Translations under genes and position numbers: made by a program
DNA from: Panopea generosa
Lineage: Eukaryota; Mollusca; Bivalvia; Adapedonta; Hiatellidae
NCBI GenBank assembly: GCA_029582155.1
Contig: CM055895.1
Location: 9,154,044-9,218,043, forward strand
Length of the DNA stretch: 64,000 bases
Direction of reading: 5' to 3'
The notes under the pieces: generated by a model
Seen by the model: only the letters and a program-made list of their open reading frames with translations
What the model was told of the DNA's origin: nothing
Database searches by the model: none
Shown: positions 1 to 12,290 of the stretch, piece by piece
Layout of the letters: each line of letters opens with the position of its first letter
Numbering within the stretch: position 1 is the stretch's first letter

Positions 1-2255
1 TCTGAAATTAAAAGTTGGGTAATCCACAGGCCCTAGTGGAATATTATCAGAGATGGTTAAATGCACCCTTACCGACATGTCAGATGTATTGCTCCCCCTT
101 TATAATAGGGTATTAGACACCTCGAGTTTTCCTGAAGCATGGGGACAAAGTATTCTTTGTCCGTTTCATAAAGCGGGAAATTTAAATGATCCAAACAATT
201 TCCGTGGCATTTCACTCATAGACACTTTAAATAAAATTTTAACAGGAATGATGTTTAATAGATTTAACGAGTGGGCAGAAAATAATAATAAAATTGATCA
301 AGCTCAGTCTGGTTTTAGAAATGGGTATTCAACTATTGATAATTTATTTACATTACAAGCAATGGTACAGAAATATCTAAGCAAAAAAGGTGGGAGATTT
401 TATTGTTTATTTGTTGATTTTACCAAAGCGTTCGATACAATTAACCATGTACAATTATTTAATAGTCTTATTCGTAAAGGAATGGGTGGGAAACTTTTAT
501 CCCTCCTTCATAAAATGTATTCTAAGCTTTCATCATGTGTCAGATATGGAAATAACAAGTATACACAGATGTTTAACTGTAATATTGATTGCAGACAAGG
601 CTGTAAATTAAGCACGATTTTATTTAATCTTTTTATTAATGATTTAGTTGATGAATTGAAACAATCATGTACAAATGGTATTCATATAACTGAAGAAGTT
701 GAAGATATATATGCCATTTTGTATGCTGATGACATTGCCAACTGCAGTGATACTGTTCGACTTTTACAGTCGCAGATTAATATAATTTCAAATTTTTGTA
801 ACAGAACGGGTATGAAAATTAATCTTAAGAAAACCAAAATCATAGTGTTTAGAAACGGCGGCTTTTTGCGCAGAAATGAAATCTGGACATATAACGGGAC
901 AAATATCACACTGTTCCTTGCTATAAATTTATGGGCTTATACATTACACCAAGACTAATATGGTCGAAAGCTAAAGATATGCTCGCCGTTCAAAGTAAAA
1001 AGGCCATAATTTCTATTTATAAACTTCAAAAAAATGTTGGATATTTTGATCACAATGAACTTTTTAAATTATTCGACACTATGGTCACACCTATCCTCAC
1101 TTATGGATCAGAGTTATGGGGTTTTGAGAACGCAACGCAAATTGAAAACGTACATAGTCAATTCTGCTCTCGCTATTTAAAATTGTACAAAAATACATTT
1201 CACGCCTTTTCAAGAGGTGAGTGTGGTAGGTTTCCATTGTTTATAAATTATTATAGTAAGTGTGTGAAGTATTGGTTAAGTCTTCTCAAAATGAACAATT
1301 CAAGATACCCTAAGCAATGCTATATTATGCTACGTCATTTAGATGAAGCTGGGAGAGTAACTTGGGCTACGAAGGTCAAAACACTACTTTTTCAATACGG
1401 GTTTGGTTTCGCTTGGATATCACAAGACATTGGTGATGATCATTTATTTATCTTAAGATTTAAACAACGTGTAACAGATTGTGCTCTGCAAAATTGGCAC
1501 GCTGATGTCCATGAATCAAGAAAAGCTATTCATTATAAGCACTTTAAAACGCAACTAAACGTTGAGCAATACCTTACTTTGAAAATCCCTTTAAAATATA
1601 AAATTTCACTCTCAAAACTGCGTTGTTCAAAACATTCGTTATTTGTTGAAACAGGGAGACATACAAATGTTGCTTATGCTGATAGAGTATGTATTTTGTG
1701 TAACTCACAAGAAATAGAAGATGAATTTCACGCTGTCATGACATGTACCTTTTATAACGATCTACGTAACCAATATCTTGCTGATATTATTAACTATAAC
1801 GATCACAACTACCATAATGTATATGAATTCTACAGTTTGATGAGTACAGCCAATTCTGACAAGATAATCAAACTGGCAAAGTTTGTATTTGAGATGTTTA
1901 ATAAAAGAACTCTTTACCTCCAATCTTAAAACAAAATGACTTAAAACATAATGACTTGAATTAGATCTAGAAATTGTGTTTTACCTTTTTTCTTTTTTCA
2001 ATGTTTGAAATAAGATAGACACAAACATTGATCACGAGCAAAACAACAGAACAGTCAATACGTTAAAATTAACAATATATATATATATATATAAATATAT
2101 TGCATTCATCATATCAAAACTGTATTGAAATTATAATGTTCGTATTATGAATGTTTATTTGTTAGATTCCACGTTTACCATGTGTTTAAAAATGTATTAT
2201 GGGCCGGAGGCCTACATTACTCAAATAAAATATTGTCTATATATATTATAAAGGA
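1..2255 (+). mobile_element. Non-LTR retrotransposon (LINE-1 of this window), decayed, 5' end outside window
   Basis: The element enters from the left edge inside its reverse transcriptase and runs through the end of the coding part (1929) into a roughly 320-bp AT-rich 3' tail ending near a TATA-rich stretch at about 2230-2255. The tail carries a GGGCCGGAGGCC block and AATAAA-like sequence, as LINE 3' ends often do. A diverged relative lies at 62110-62770. Clade is not assigned. The 3' boundary is approximate. Confidence 0.85.
2..1929 (+). pseudogene. LINE reverse transcriptase, broken by a stop and a frameshift
   Basis: The translation shows the ordered RT blocks of a non-LTR element: the RGISL block, GFRNGYST, the catalytic FVDFTKAFD block, the DCRQGCKLS block, the YADD active site (about 722-733) and the MKINLKKTK block. 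The C-terminal part has the YGSELWGF motif and a CxxC...H...C zinc-knuckle-like end (CILCNSQEIEDEFHAVMTC). An in-frame TAA at 20-22 replaces the expected codon before STGPSG. A frameshift near 905-930 moves the reading from the frame of 53-958 to that of 931-1929. The gene therefore cannot give a full polyprotein. The endonuclease domain would lie left of the window. Confidence 0.88.
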
Positions 2256-2799
2256 GGCATAAGCGCGCATCTACCCGACGTCGCTCTAAGGTTCTCCAAC
2301 CAGAGACATATAAACAGAGATAAGTGACTGCAGGTGCTAGTCTACATTTCAAATGGCACATTTGACGTTTCCAAATATTAGAAATGTGTTCCTTTTATAA
2401 ATGTAAATGGGGATACACTAAGTCACTCTTTGTCAACTGTGTTCTCACAAAAGAGAAAACAAATGTCTTAGATGAAACTTGATCCTTATCTTTCTAATGA
2501 TGTTTTGATAATGCAAATGTCAACAAACAATAAAATATATGTTTCTCAACTTTAATTTTGACTTTTCTGTATAACATAAAAAATTCATGGTGGTTTTGCA
2601 CCTTAGCGATCGGAACGTGGAGTCTAACCAACATAAAGCAGCTTGATAACGTAGATCATTTTTTTGGTTTTATTCGGTTTTTATCCTTCAATAAATAACG
2701 GCTACAAATTATGACGTTTTACGCAGGAAGTGTTATTTTCTGAACAAAGAAGACCGTTGAAGTTTATCTATTTTTAATATTATACCATCCGTAAATGGA
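2256..2799. other. Intergenic and 5' region of the C2orf68-like gene
   Basis: No ORF or repeat family is recognised. The promoter and 5' UTR of the downstream gene must lie here or further left, but no convincing TATA box or initiator could be singled out. Confidence 0.4.
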
Positions 2800-2879
2800 A
2801 TGGCTACAACCGAGAAAACGGGGAAGATTGATATGAGCCATGGGTTCATGAAAAGCATTATACGGAACCAAGTAGATAG
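2800..2879 (+). CDS. C2orf68-like gene, coding exon 1
   Basis: ATG at 2800 has G at -3 and G at +4. An out-of-frame ATG at 2795 has T at -3 and a short frame ending at 2834-2836, so the second ATG is preferred. The exon ends GATAG before donor gtaaatg, phase 2. It encodes MATTEKTGKIDMSHGF then a basic stretch ending NQVD. The exon is too short to stand out as an ORF. Confidence 0.85.
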
Positions 2880-5800
2880 GTAAATGAAGCGCCTATGTGT
2901 TTGCTGTGATTCTAAGATATGTAGTCCCTGCTCGACACCTTTTCAATGGCTTGACCACAAACTATATACCCTGTAGCTTCCAGCAGTTCCTAGTAATATC
3001 ATGCCTCATCCCAATGAAAGAGGTATTCGTGAAGACACAGGTTCCAAAATTACTTCTGACATCATATAAGTGACAACGGTCGCCCTTTCAAGTATCCCTT
3101 ATCAGCTTGTATACCTAATACCGCAATATACATAAATACCGTGAATGCATAGATAATAACAATATTTTACAGAAACTATTGTTTCTGTCTGGATTTCTTA
3201 ACATCGTCTACCAGCAACTGTCAAACCATTAAAGTATTTTCAGAACGTATGTTTACTGTTCACCAGTAAGAGGTCTTAGGAGGAGGTCAATATTTTGGGG
3301 ACAGAAAGTTAATGAACTGTAGAAACTAGAATCAGTACAAAAATTCTTCGATTTAATTATATTTTGTTTTAAATTATTTAATATATTTTCCATACTGGAC
3401 TTACTTAATTCAATAGTTAGTCCAGTTCCAATATTTTTTACTTGCGGAAGAATAATGATTTGACTCGGATTCATCCATTCTATCTATCTCTCGATTCTGC
3501 TGCACGCCCTCTCGGGTAATTTTGAGCAGTTGCGCACCTGTGTCTGTTAGTAGAAAAAGTTAAAAGATAAAAGTAGGAATAGTTGTAAAGAACAGGTGAG
3601 GGATATTAAAATTGAGTGTGAAGTAGGTAAAATCAGGTTAAAAACAACATTTCAAGGCTTACGGTTTGTTGTGGGGGATGGTGCCAACTGTGAGTTTAAA
3701 CTTATCAAAGTCTCACATCAATGAAAATTTTTTGGTAGAGCATCAATGCAACATCTTTTGGTAAAGCTTTCCACTGAACAATGGCCAAGGGAAAAAACGA
3801 ATATTTGTAGTAGTCAATTCCAGTATGAATTTGTTTATAGGTTATTGAATGGCAGTATTTTGAGATTCTATTATTTTTTCGGATGTAGTCTGGCAATGAA
3901 ATGGCTACTAGGTTGTGTATTATTTTGTAAAGCAGACACAAGCATGCATCTGAACGACGTTGTTCAAGGGACCTCCAACCTAGCTTAGTGGTCATTTCAG
4001 TCACACTAGAGTATTTAAAATAATCATTTAAAGACCACAGGGCCGCACGACGTTGGACCATTTCCAATTTGTCTACGTTGTTTTAATGTGTGGGTTCCAT
4101 ACAGCACTAGCATACTCCAGCTGAGGGTGTACAAGCGTTTTGTAAGCGCATGCTCTTACCTTTGGTGTGTTGGTCCTGATGTTCCTTTTCAGGAAGCCCA
4201 ATGTTTGGCCCACATTTGTGGCTACTCTGTTGACATGAGTATTCCATGACAAGTTGCCTGTCAGATCAACACCTAGATACTGAGCACTGCTTACTGTCTC
4301 TAGTACTTGTCCATGTAGCATGTAAGTAGTTGGTAATGGGTTTTTTGCCTTTATGGCTTGTATTACTTGGCACTTGGAAGGATTGAAGCTCATGTCCCAT
4401 TTGAGTGACCAGTCTTGAAGTTTAGTGAGGTCTGTCTGTTTGTATGTCGTTTATTATTAGGTACACTGCTGTGTTGTCAGCAAACAGCCTTACTTGCGAG
4501 GTAATGCTTTCAGGTAGTCATTAATGTATAACAGGAACAGGATTGGACCAAGGACAGACCCTTGATGTAACCGGTATTGTGTCAGAGCTCTCACCCTCCA
4601 GTACTACTGTCTGTGTCCTACCATTAAGAAATGCTCGTATCCAGGACAAGGTGTGACCTCTGATGCCATACTTGTGTAATTTCAGGAGCAACTTCTCATG
4701 GTTTACCATGTCAAAAGCCTTACTGAAGTCCAGAAGAACTAGATCTGTCTGCTTACCATTGTTGACTTTCCTGGTGAGATCTTCCACCAACATGACAAGC
4801 TGTGTCTCATATGAAGCCATGTTGGAGGTTGTACATCAAGTCGTTGGTGTCCATATGCCTCACCAGGTTGGATGCTATAACATGTTCCATTACCTTACAC
4901 ACTATACAAGTCAAGGATATTGGGTGGTAGTTTGCCGCAAAGGACTTATCACCTTTCTTGTATAGTGGTGCCACGTTGGCAGAAGTCCAGTCCTTAGGTA
5001 CTTGTCCAGTCTTAAAAGATTGTGTGAAGATTACCTGTAAGACTGGTGCTATCTGTTCTCATAGTTCTTGTAGAACAAGTGGTTTTATCTTGTCAGATCC
5101 AGCAGCTTTGTTTGGGTTCAGGTCCTTTAACAGTTTAAGAATACCTTGGGTTGAGATGTAAATGTCTGGCATGATAGGGGGGCTGTTGGTCTCACTGCTA
5201 GTGGGGAATGGAGGGGCGTGATCTTGGATACTTATCTGGCATAGCTGTTTGAGGTTTAGAGGGAATTTGGGGGTGAAAACAGAGTGGAACTTGTTGTTTA
5301 GTATATTTACCTTTTCTGTTGTTTCTGTTACCAATTAACCATTTGACTGTAGGAGGGAGGTACCTTGGTATCTTGTCTCGAGTGTTTTAGGTATGAAAAC
5401 AATTTGTTTGTATTTACCTTCCCATCCTCATTATCATCATCTAACCCAATAATGTCTTCAAGATAGGCTTCATATGCTTTTTTTATTTGTTGACAAACTA
5501 TGTACCTAACCTTGCTGTATTTTTGTCTGTCAGTATGTAGACCGGTTTTATTTTGGCGACAGTAGAGTTTGTTTCTCTTTCTTTTAGAGCATCTGATGTT
5601 CTGTGTTATCCAAGGGAGTGATGACCTACCTTTTATGGTTTTGGATGGGACACACTCTGCCATGTGTTTCTCCCGATTTGAGGTAAATTCATCCCATAGA
5701 TCTTGGACTGATTTGCCCTTGTAATGATTGAGGAAATATTCTTTGAAACATTCCATTTTACTCTTGAACAGCTTCCGATTTGCTTTCCTGTATATATATA

Positions 5801-8800
5801 TGTATATATATGTTGTGGGGCTTTGTCTTAAGTAATTTGGGCCTTAATTTGGCATGAATGCAGACAATTGAATGGTCACTTACACCAGGGATTGTAGAAA
5901 CATCATCTATAAGTGTATCATTTGTGGTAAGAAAAAGGTCAAGTATATTATTCAACCTGGTGGGTTTGTTTACCATTTGAAATCATCTATAATGGATAAA
6001 AAAGATTCATAAACCCGATACCAATAAAACTATATATATGTTTCATATATACCCAATTAACTGTTGAAAATGGTTTGAACTCCATTAAAATGCAAATTGA
6101 TACTAGGATTAATCAAAATAGTTATTCATTTTAATCTGAGCATTATCTGGAGCCATATTTAAATGCAATTAAATTTTCAAATTTTATTCATGGCTATTTT
6201 AAATTGTCAAAAGTTCTTTTCCTCTTCTTCTTCTTCATGTTTCAGAACTTGGTCATTCTTGACTGTTTTTGTTGAGTAGTAATTACTGGTAGAGTAAATT
6301 AACCATTACATTATCAATGGCTTGTTTATTAACAACTTGTTTAGCTGAAAGAAAGTGTTAATTATCATAAATTTTGAGTGATTACTTCTACTCAATCTGA
6401 TTTGTTAATTGATAATGGCTTTTTACAGTTTGTTATCAAATATTCATTGTTAAGCTTACTCATTATCAGAGTTGAGTATAATTTACTTTTGGCATGAGTG
6501 CAAGCTATTATTCAATAAATAGACACCTGTAATGGGACAAGTCACAGTAAGCAAATGAGATATACACAAAGAACCAACAGTTGACAGTCTGATAAGATTT
6601 ATTCTAGTATTTTTACACATTTTAGTTTGTTTTTATTTGTGTAAAAGCTCAAAATGTATACCAGGATACAGACAACTTGGCAATGGCCTAAAAGGTATGT
6701 CTAAAATATAAACCTTGTGTAAAGAGAAATACTTCTTTTAATTTACATGTTAATGGTATAAATGATGTCCTAAATGCATACATCTGTTAATTTATGCTTA
6801 ATCATATAGCTTATGCAACAACAAATGTGCTAATATTGCAAATTTGTGGTAACAATTAATGCTTTTCATCATGGAATTGTTAGAGACTGTATCTAAACAA
6901 GGAATTATATAGTGATGGAAAGGCAACTGTTTGATTTTTTGTGAATGCTCGCATATTCAAGCAAAAACTCGCAATATCTCATTTTCAATTATCTTTACTT
7001 CCATTCATCTCAGGAACACAAATCCAAATTCTTACATTGCATAATGAAATTCTCATAAAAACAATACCATTCCCATAAATTTGTGTTTAAAATTGTTGAA
7101 ATACTTGCGATTACAAAATTTGTATATTGCAGCTAAAATAACAACACATTTTCCTTAAACCCTCAATATTTTTAATTCAAGATCATCCTTCATGATCGAA
7201 ACATGTTTAAATGTCTAAGATTACATACAACTTATATATAATATACAAGAAGTCAGTTGCCTGTGAATCATGAATGATTGATATGCAGATTATGAATCCT
7301 TCATGTGCTATTTCATCAACATTTAGTCAGAAGATGCAAGTTCCCCATCCTTCTGTACAAGTCCTTGATGGTTATTTATCTTCTAGGCAAAGTACCATCA
7401 TTGCAAAAAGGAAGTGCTTCCATGGGTAATAATGGCGGTTATAAATAATCCTCATTTCCTCTTCTTTAAAAATGCATTTTCCTTATTTTAATGCTCATGT
7501 TTTTTTATTTGAATGGCATTATTGGTGTATTTTAAACATTTTGATAGCATTGTCATATTTGAATTGAGAATTAAGAAAAAAAAATGATGCTTGGAAATTG
7601 GGGTATGAATACATGATTTTGGAAGTCTACTTTCACTTTGTCACCAGTGTACACACTGAGGAGAAAAAATCTCTTATATGACACATGATTCCTACTTTTC
7701 TCATCATATTTTGATAGTGCAGAGGTTGACAAACAATAAAATGCAGGTTTCACTTCTTTCGTTTGGGGTTCTCTATGAATGACAAGCCTTCAAACCTATA
7801 TTATTTACTATAGAATAAAGAACAAAAATCAATGGTGTGGTTACACCTCTATGATGATTACAATGTATTGAATTGCTGTGAAAAATTGTAGGATATCGGT
7901 AATCTAGATAACAGTCTTAATTTATTCACTTGTCAAAAAATATTATTACTTTATTACAGTAATGCTTTGGCTTGGATAATTCCATTAATTTATGTGAATC
8001 AGGTTCAAATTTGAGTTTTAGATTCTCCATAATTTTATGGGCTTTTGGTCAATAAAGTGTTTTTTTTATAATAATGTATGCGCACACACAATTAAACATT
8101 AGCGTTTAAAATTGACCTGCTTGGTAAATATTGATTTTAATCTTTATATTTTAAGGGATAATTATGATAAGGAAGTGAAATCTTCGAAATCTGATAATAA
8201 ACGGCGACACTTCAATCCACAAAATAGAAGTCCAAAGAAACCTGATAATGCTGTATATATTCCCCCATCAAGACAAAGTGTCACACAGGAGGTAGATAAT
8301 CAGGAGTCTTCAGAAGGTTTGTTACATATAGATTTCTATAAGTATTTTAAAAAAAATAAGCGGAGCGGTAGTGTAGTGGATAGTGTTGACCACTCACGCC
8401 AGAGGTTGTAGGTTTAATATGCAGCTTGAACTGATGCCTCTAAAAAAACAACACACGGCACTGGTTCTACCCGAGTGGTTCATATAGGCTCTCAGGTTTG
8501 TTGACAAATGAGCTAAAAATACATAAGTATAAACTTAAATAAAATTAAAGAAGGCAAATGGTGCATTTGCCAATATTCTTGAATATCTCTATGGTAATAC
8601 CAAATTGTTTAACATTTAATAAAAAAAAATGTAAGCATGGTTCTTTTAATCATTGTCAGAGGCATGTCTTTAGAATAATACATTGATCATGTTACTATTA
8701 TTTAATTTTGTAATGACCCTGATGATGATTATATATTTATTCTCAAGTCGATTGGTATCAATATATAAATACAATTATCAAGGCAAGTTTATGTACTTTA

Positions 8801-9631
8801 TGCAAAATGTTATAAATATTTGTCAATTTATACCAGTAGTTTACACATAATATTTCTGATATGTACACATACACATTTTTTTTAGAGGATGACATGCCAA
8901 AGACACTGTTTTGTTTTGAGTTTGAGGACAAAGATGGAAAGATATATAAACAGTATGTAAAGGAGGTGAGTGGGAAAATTTATTTATATACAAGTATCAT
9001 ATAATATTTAGAACATTAGACTACATGATTATTTTAAAGGTAGTTTAACAGGAAAATATGCTGTAAATGTCCGAAAATATAAAATTACTTTTAAAATGGA
9101 AACAAAGCATCTCATTATTATGTAAATAAATAAAATCTGAATGGATTGGTCAATCAAAACAACTAAAACATGACAAAAGCAACATTTTAATCAAGTGTAT
9201 TAATCTTGGAACAAACTTCCAATTCTCAAAATAGACATCAATTGAATACTGCTTGGCAACCTTCACATTGTCATTCAGATTCTTTCTAAAATGAATGTAT
9301 TAATCCATGATCATGCAGTGATAGTAAATATAACTCGCTCGTGGAAAGCATAGTTTTATGATACACTTTTTACACATATGCTTAGTTCTACCCAGGAAGA
9401 CTTCAGCATGTTTTGTATAAGTGGTCATAACTTGTTTCGTAATTGAAGCAAAATAGATAAGTTTAAACTAATGAATATAATAACTTTTTAATCCACACAC
9501 AGGGTGTTCGAGCAGAGTTACTGGCACAAAGGATGGGGTACGACAGACGACTAGCACCGGGAATGATCAAAGCTCTAGAACAAAGATTGAATGAAGAAAT
9601 AAACAGAAGATCAAAGAAGAAAGGCTCCTGA
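2800..9631 (+). CDS. UPF0561 protein C2orf68 homologue, 4 coding exons, 149 residues
   Basis: Coding exons are 2800-2879, 8156-8316, 8886-8965 and 9503-9631. Their lengths (80, 161, 80, 129) sum to 450 nt with phases 2, 1 and 0 and no internal stop, and all introns are GT...AG. The protein starts MATTEKTGKIDMSHGF; the DMSHGF and IIRNQ segments, the acidic DNYDKEVK join across intron 1, and KKPDNAVYIPPSR match what I recall of the vertebrate UPF0561/C2orf68 family. The C-terminal third (LFCFEFEDKDGK, then a basic helix ending RRSKKKGS) fits its conserved end. The family is small, soluble and of unknown function; human is about 166 residues. No signal peptide or membrane segment is seen. Intron 1 (5.3 kb) contains an antisense LINE and a repeat of unknown class. 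Assignment rests on memory of the family, not on a search. Confidence 0.87.
3253..3474 (-). other. Unassigned 73-codon open frame in intron 1
   Basis: A minus-strand frame beginning MNPSQIIILPQ lies directly downstream of the antisense LINE. It has no recognised domain and no partner exon. It may be LINE 3' tail or chance. The remaining intron sequence at 2880-3252 shows nothing else. Confidence 0.2.
3480..6000 (-). mobile_element. CR1/Jockey-like LINE, 5'-truncated, antisense in intron 1
   Basis: Reading leftwards, the element gives the end of an endonuclease domain (NKPTRLNNILDLFLTTN, PGVSDHSIV), a linker with WITQNIR and KRKRNKLY, the NKAAGSDKIKP RT block, LVLLDFSKAFDMVNH, the thumb block SSAQYLGVDL and the C-terminal RRAALW...LGWRSLEQRR motif. 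These are typical of CR1/Jockey-group LINEs. The 5' break near 5980-6000 cuts the endonuclease, and the 3' end is near 3480-3540. It is opposite in strand to its host gene. Confidence 0.85.
3705..5976 (-). pseudogene. CR1-like endonuclease/reverse transcriptase remnant
   Basis: The coding part is split into at least six minus-strand frames: 5758-5976, 5328-5756, 5059-5334, 4521-4820, 4073-4393 and 3705-4067. Joins are stops or frameshifts; for example the SQMVNW end meets a stop before TETTEKVN. The YxDD region between about 4394 and 4520 is missing or unreadable. A TA-rich run at 5790-5812 has grown inside the endonuclease-to-RT linker. It is inactive. Confidence 0.85.
6001..6890. other. Intron 1 sequence without recognised features
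   Basis: AT-rich sequence, no ORF of note and no repeat matched elsewhere in the window. Confidence 0.4.
6895..7575 (+). repeat. Interspersed repeat family R3, longest copy
   Basis: The first part (6895-7300) is matched by 51002-51425, sharing the AAGGAATTATATAG start and CAGTTGCCTGTGA. The last part (7390-7570) is matched closely by 49345-49520, sharing AAGGAAGTGCTTCC and a conserved block around TTTTTTTATTTGAATGGCAT. No tRNA head, RT motif or clear terminal repeat is seen, so the class is unknown. Confidence 0.7.
7576..8155. other. End of intron 1
   Basis: No feature is recognised apart from the splice acceptor ttttaag before 8156. The short minus-strand frame at 7571-7753 has no supporting feature. 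Confidence 0.4.
8156..8316 (+). CDS. C2orf68-like gene, coding exon 2
   Basis: The acceptor ends AG at 8155 and the first base completes the split Arg codon. It encodes DNYDKEVK..., then a Lys/Arg-rich stretch and the KKPDNAVYIPPSR motif. It ends in phase 1 at GAAG before donor gtttgt. Reading past the donor runs into SINE sequence. Confidence 0.87.
8360..8545 (+). mobile_element. tRNA-derived SINE, family C
   Basis: An A-box-like GGTAGTGTAGTGG is followed by a B-box-like GAGGTTGTAGGTTTAA and the body block CTGGTTCTACCCGAG, ending in an A-rich tail. Related copies are at 15300-15440 (-) and 49660-49815 (+). It lies just inside intron 2. Confidence 0.7.
8886..8965 (+). CDS. C2orf68-like gene, coding exon 3
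   Basis: The acceptor is tttttttag at 8885. The exon encodes an acidic DDMPKTLFCFEFEDKDGK segment and ends KEG-proximal at AAGGAG before the strong donor gtgagt, phase 0. Confidence 0.87.
9350..9468 (+). mobile_element. SINE family B, 3' half, next to a splice acceptor
   Basis: It matches the body and tail of the full copy at 43258-43476: TTAGTTCTACCCAGGAAGAC, then a TTGTATAAG block, a GTTTCGTAATTGAAG block and the AATAGATAAGTTTAAA end. The 5' tRNA part is missing. Its end lies about 35 bp before the AG of exon 4. Confidence 0.8.
9503..9631 (+). CDS. C2orf68-like gene, coding exon 4 with stop
   Basis: The acceptor is cacacacag at 9502. The exon encodes GVRAELLAQRMGYDRRL, a helix ALEQRLNEEINRR and ends SKKKGS with TGA at 9629-9631. 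Arg/Lys-rich C terminus, as in the family. Confidence 0.88.
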   Translation, partial: GVRAELLAQRMGYDRRLAPGMIKALEQRLNEEINRRSKKKGS

Positions 9632-12290
9632 TACTGAATCAGAATACAAAAATGTAATCCCCCGGCCACTTGTGTGGCCCCCACCCCCAGTGTGGCTGTG
9701 GTCTACAGCATAGCTTAGCAATTGTGAGGGTTGGAATTTCTGTAGTACTGGTAGTTTATCATTTGGAAGAAGTGGCCAGGAAGGATGGCCAGGAGCTGTA
9801 GTCATTTTAAATACATATACTGATACAGACTATCAGGAGTATTTTCTATGTTATAACAGACTGCTGTGAATGTTATGTTTATATTGTGGGCAGGTAGTGA
9901 TACACTTGTCCAGTCATGTGTGTATTCATTTAATTTGTCATTTTTTGGTTTATTCCAATTCAGCATTTTGAAATTTTGTTAAATCAACTCATATGTACAA
10001 GTTTCAAATGGATTTTATGCTTGATATTGAGACTTGACATTAAATTGTTTGTTGGGCAATTGTTAGCCTTAACACCAAAATCCAAACCAAATTGTTTGAC
10101 ATTGATTGAAGCTATTGTTTTAGTGCAGCATAAAATAATGTCTAATTAGCTCAGGGGGTAGCAGGTCTGACTGTTAATCCAGGGTTAGTGAGTTTGAATC
10201 CCCGCCTGGCCACAGATTCTGTAATAGTTGATATACAACATTGCATCTTATTGTCATTCATCTCTCACTGCTGATTCAAATGGGAATGTTATCAGGTACT
10301 TCCTGAGATGGGTGTGCTTGCGTATTGGTTAACCTTCCAGGATCCCAGGAAAGAATGGTTAGGTTAACTGATCATCTGACAGCCCTTAATGGCATAGAAA
10401 TTAAGCTGAATATTCAAACAAACAATCAGTAAATTCCATTTATTAAAGCTAAATTATGTGGTCAGATGTTTCAATAAATTCTGTGATCACAATGCACACA
10501 ATGCATTTGTCAATGTTGTGCTTTATGCAGTGATTGAAAGACTGTATTTGTGTATACGTGGACAAGATTGAGATGTTTTGAAGGGATGTGGACTGTTCAT
10601 GTTTCTATTGTCAGAGCATTAATAAACAATACAGTCTTTCTGTACACAAATTAGAAATGTCAACAGTTGGATTCTTTTAAATATAAATACATGTAATATG
10701 TCTTTACAAATTACCATACACAAAACTGCAAAATGGAAACTCATTTGATATTGTATGATTTTTTTCATTTAATATAACTATTATGTGATTTTTGTTTTAA
10801 CATCATTTACACTTATTCTATGCCAGTTTTATTAATATTTTGATTTTTGTTTTCTGCTTGTTACCTCATTATTTGTAATGTTTTACACTTAATTGTAAAG
10901 AATTGGCACTGGGATTAATTGATTTTGATTGATGGCATTCGATATTTATGAATTTTTAAATGGGTACTTTGTTTATCTGATATTGGTATATCTTGGGATT
11001 CATTTATACAAGGATGTGTTCAGAAAAGTATAAAATAGTACAAGATTAATTAATTATTCGGCAAATTAGTAATTTAATTTACAGACAACTGTTCTCCTGT
11101 GCATGGAATTTATGTCATGTCAAATGTTTTATGATGTTTTAACTTTAACAAAAGATCTTGCAGTTTAAAGCAAAAGTTTCAAATGATTTTGTTTTTTTTA
11201 AGTGGCAGTATACACATTTTGCAATAACTAAAACTTCTTACATTTTTTAACACAGAATGCCAGGAATGGTTTCATTTTGTGAAGAATTTATTCTTCAAAT
11301 TTATAAAGTAAATTTGTATTCCTAACACGAATTGAAGCTGTAAACATATGCAATACTTTCAAAATCTCAATAAATTATTTTTCCTTCTTCATCTAAGTCA
11401 ATGAATTATACTATTTTTGTAGTATACTACGCAATGATAAGTGTGATTGCTTTTGAGAAATAACTGAGGTTTGACTGTTCCAGTCTGAAAAAATATCCTC
11501 TTTTATTGAAGCATTTTAAATTGAATAGACTTTGATAATATTGAGTGAACAAATTTTCAATCTATATATTTGTACTGTTTTGTATGCGGCTAAGAATTTA
11601 TAATGTTTTTTTTAAAAAATATGCTTTTAGATTTTATACATGTAATCTGAAAACACTTTTTTTATCTGGCCGGAAATTTATGTAAGCTGGCCCCAGATTC
11701 ACTAAACATCTCAACTTGAGATTTTCCTCATCTCAAATCTTTGAAAGCTATAACTTCATTTCCAATGATCATTTTGCATTTTATTATTTACCGATGAGTA
11801 AATATTTGTTGTGACTTTAACACTGTGTGTTCATTTAAAGTATAACAAGTAATCATTTAGAGAAATTTGAAATTAAAGTTGAGATAAATTATAGCTTGAG
11901 TGGTTTTACAGTGAAACCAGCCCTTGTTATTTATATATAATAATACCCTGACATCATGAATGAATTTTATTTATAAAGCCAAGTTGTTATTAGATTATTT
12001 AAGTTTGAATTAGAATTGATAATATGGATTATTTAATACAATGTTTAAAATACAGATTTTTTTAAACAGTTTTATACAGATGTAATTTTCCATTTCAGAA
12101 CAGAAGAACAGCACATGTTTATTTGTACAGTTTGATATTGTGCAGTTTATTGATTGAGTTTTGAGAATGTATTTTTCTTGTAGTTTTTGCATGTATTTAA
12201 TTGTACATATGTGTGTCAGTGAATTGACTTTTATGTAAATTTGGTGTGTATTTTATTGTATTTATACAAATAAATATTTACTATTTATCA
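9632..12290 (+). other. Probable long 3' UTR and flank of the C2orf68-like gene
   Basis: No ORF of substance. AATAAA occurs at 10473, 10621, 11369 and 12269; any could be the cleavage signal, and which is used cannot be told. A SINE-A copy is embedded at 10140-10432. Confidence 0.4.
10140..10432 (+). mobile_element. tRNA-derived SINE, family A, near full length
   Basis: The head has TTAGCTCAGGGGGTAGC (A box) and GAGTTTGAATCCC (B box). The body has CACTGCTGATTCAAATGGGA, GAGATGGGTGTGC and TTAACCTTCCAGGATCCCAG. The 3' end is GATCATCTGACAGCCCTTAA followed by a CAAACAATCAG tail. At least eight further copies or pieces are in this window. Confidence 0.85.
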
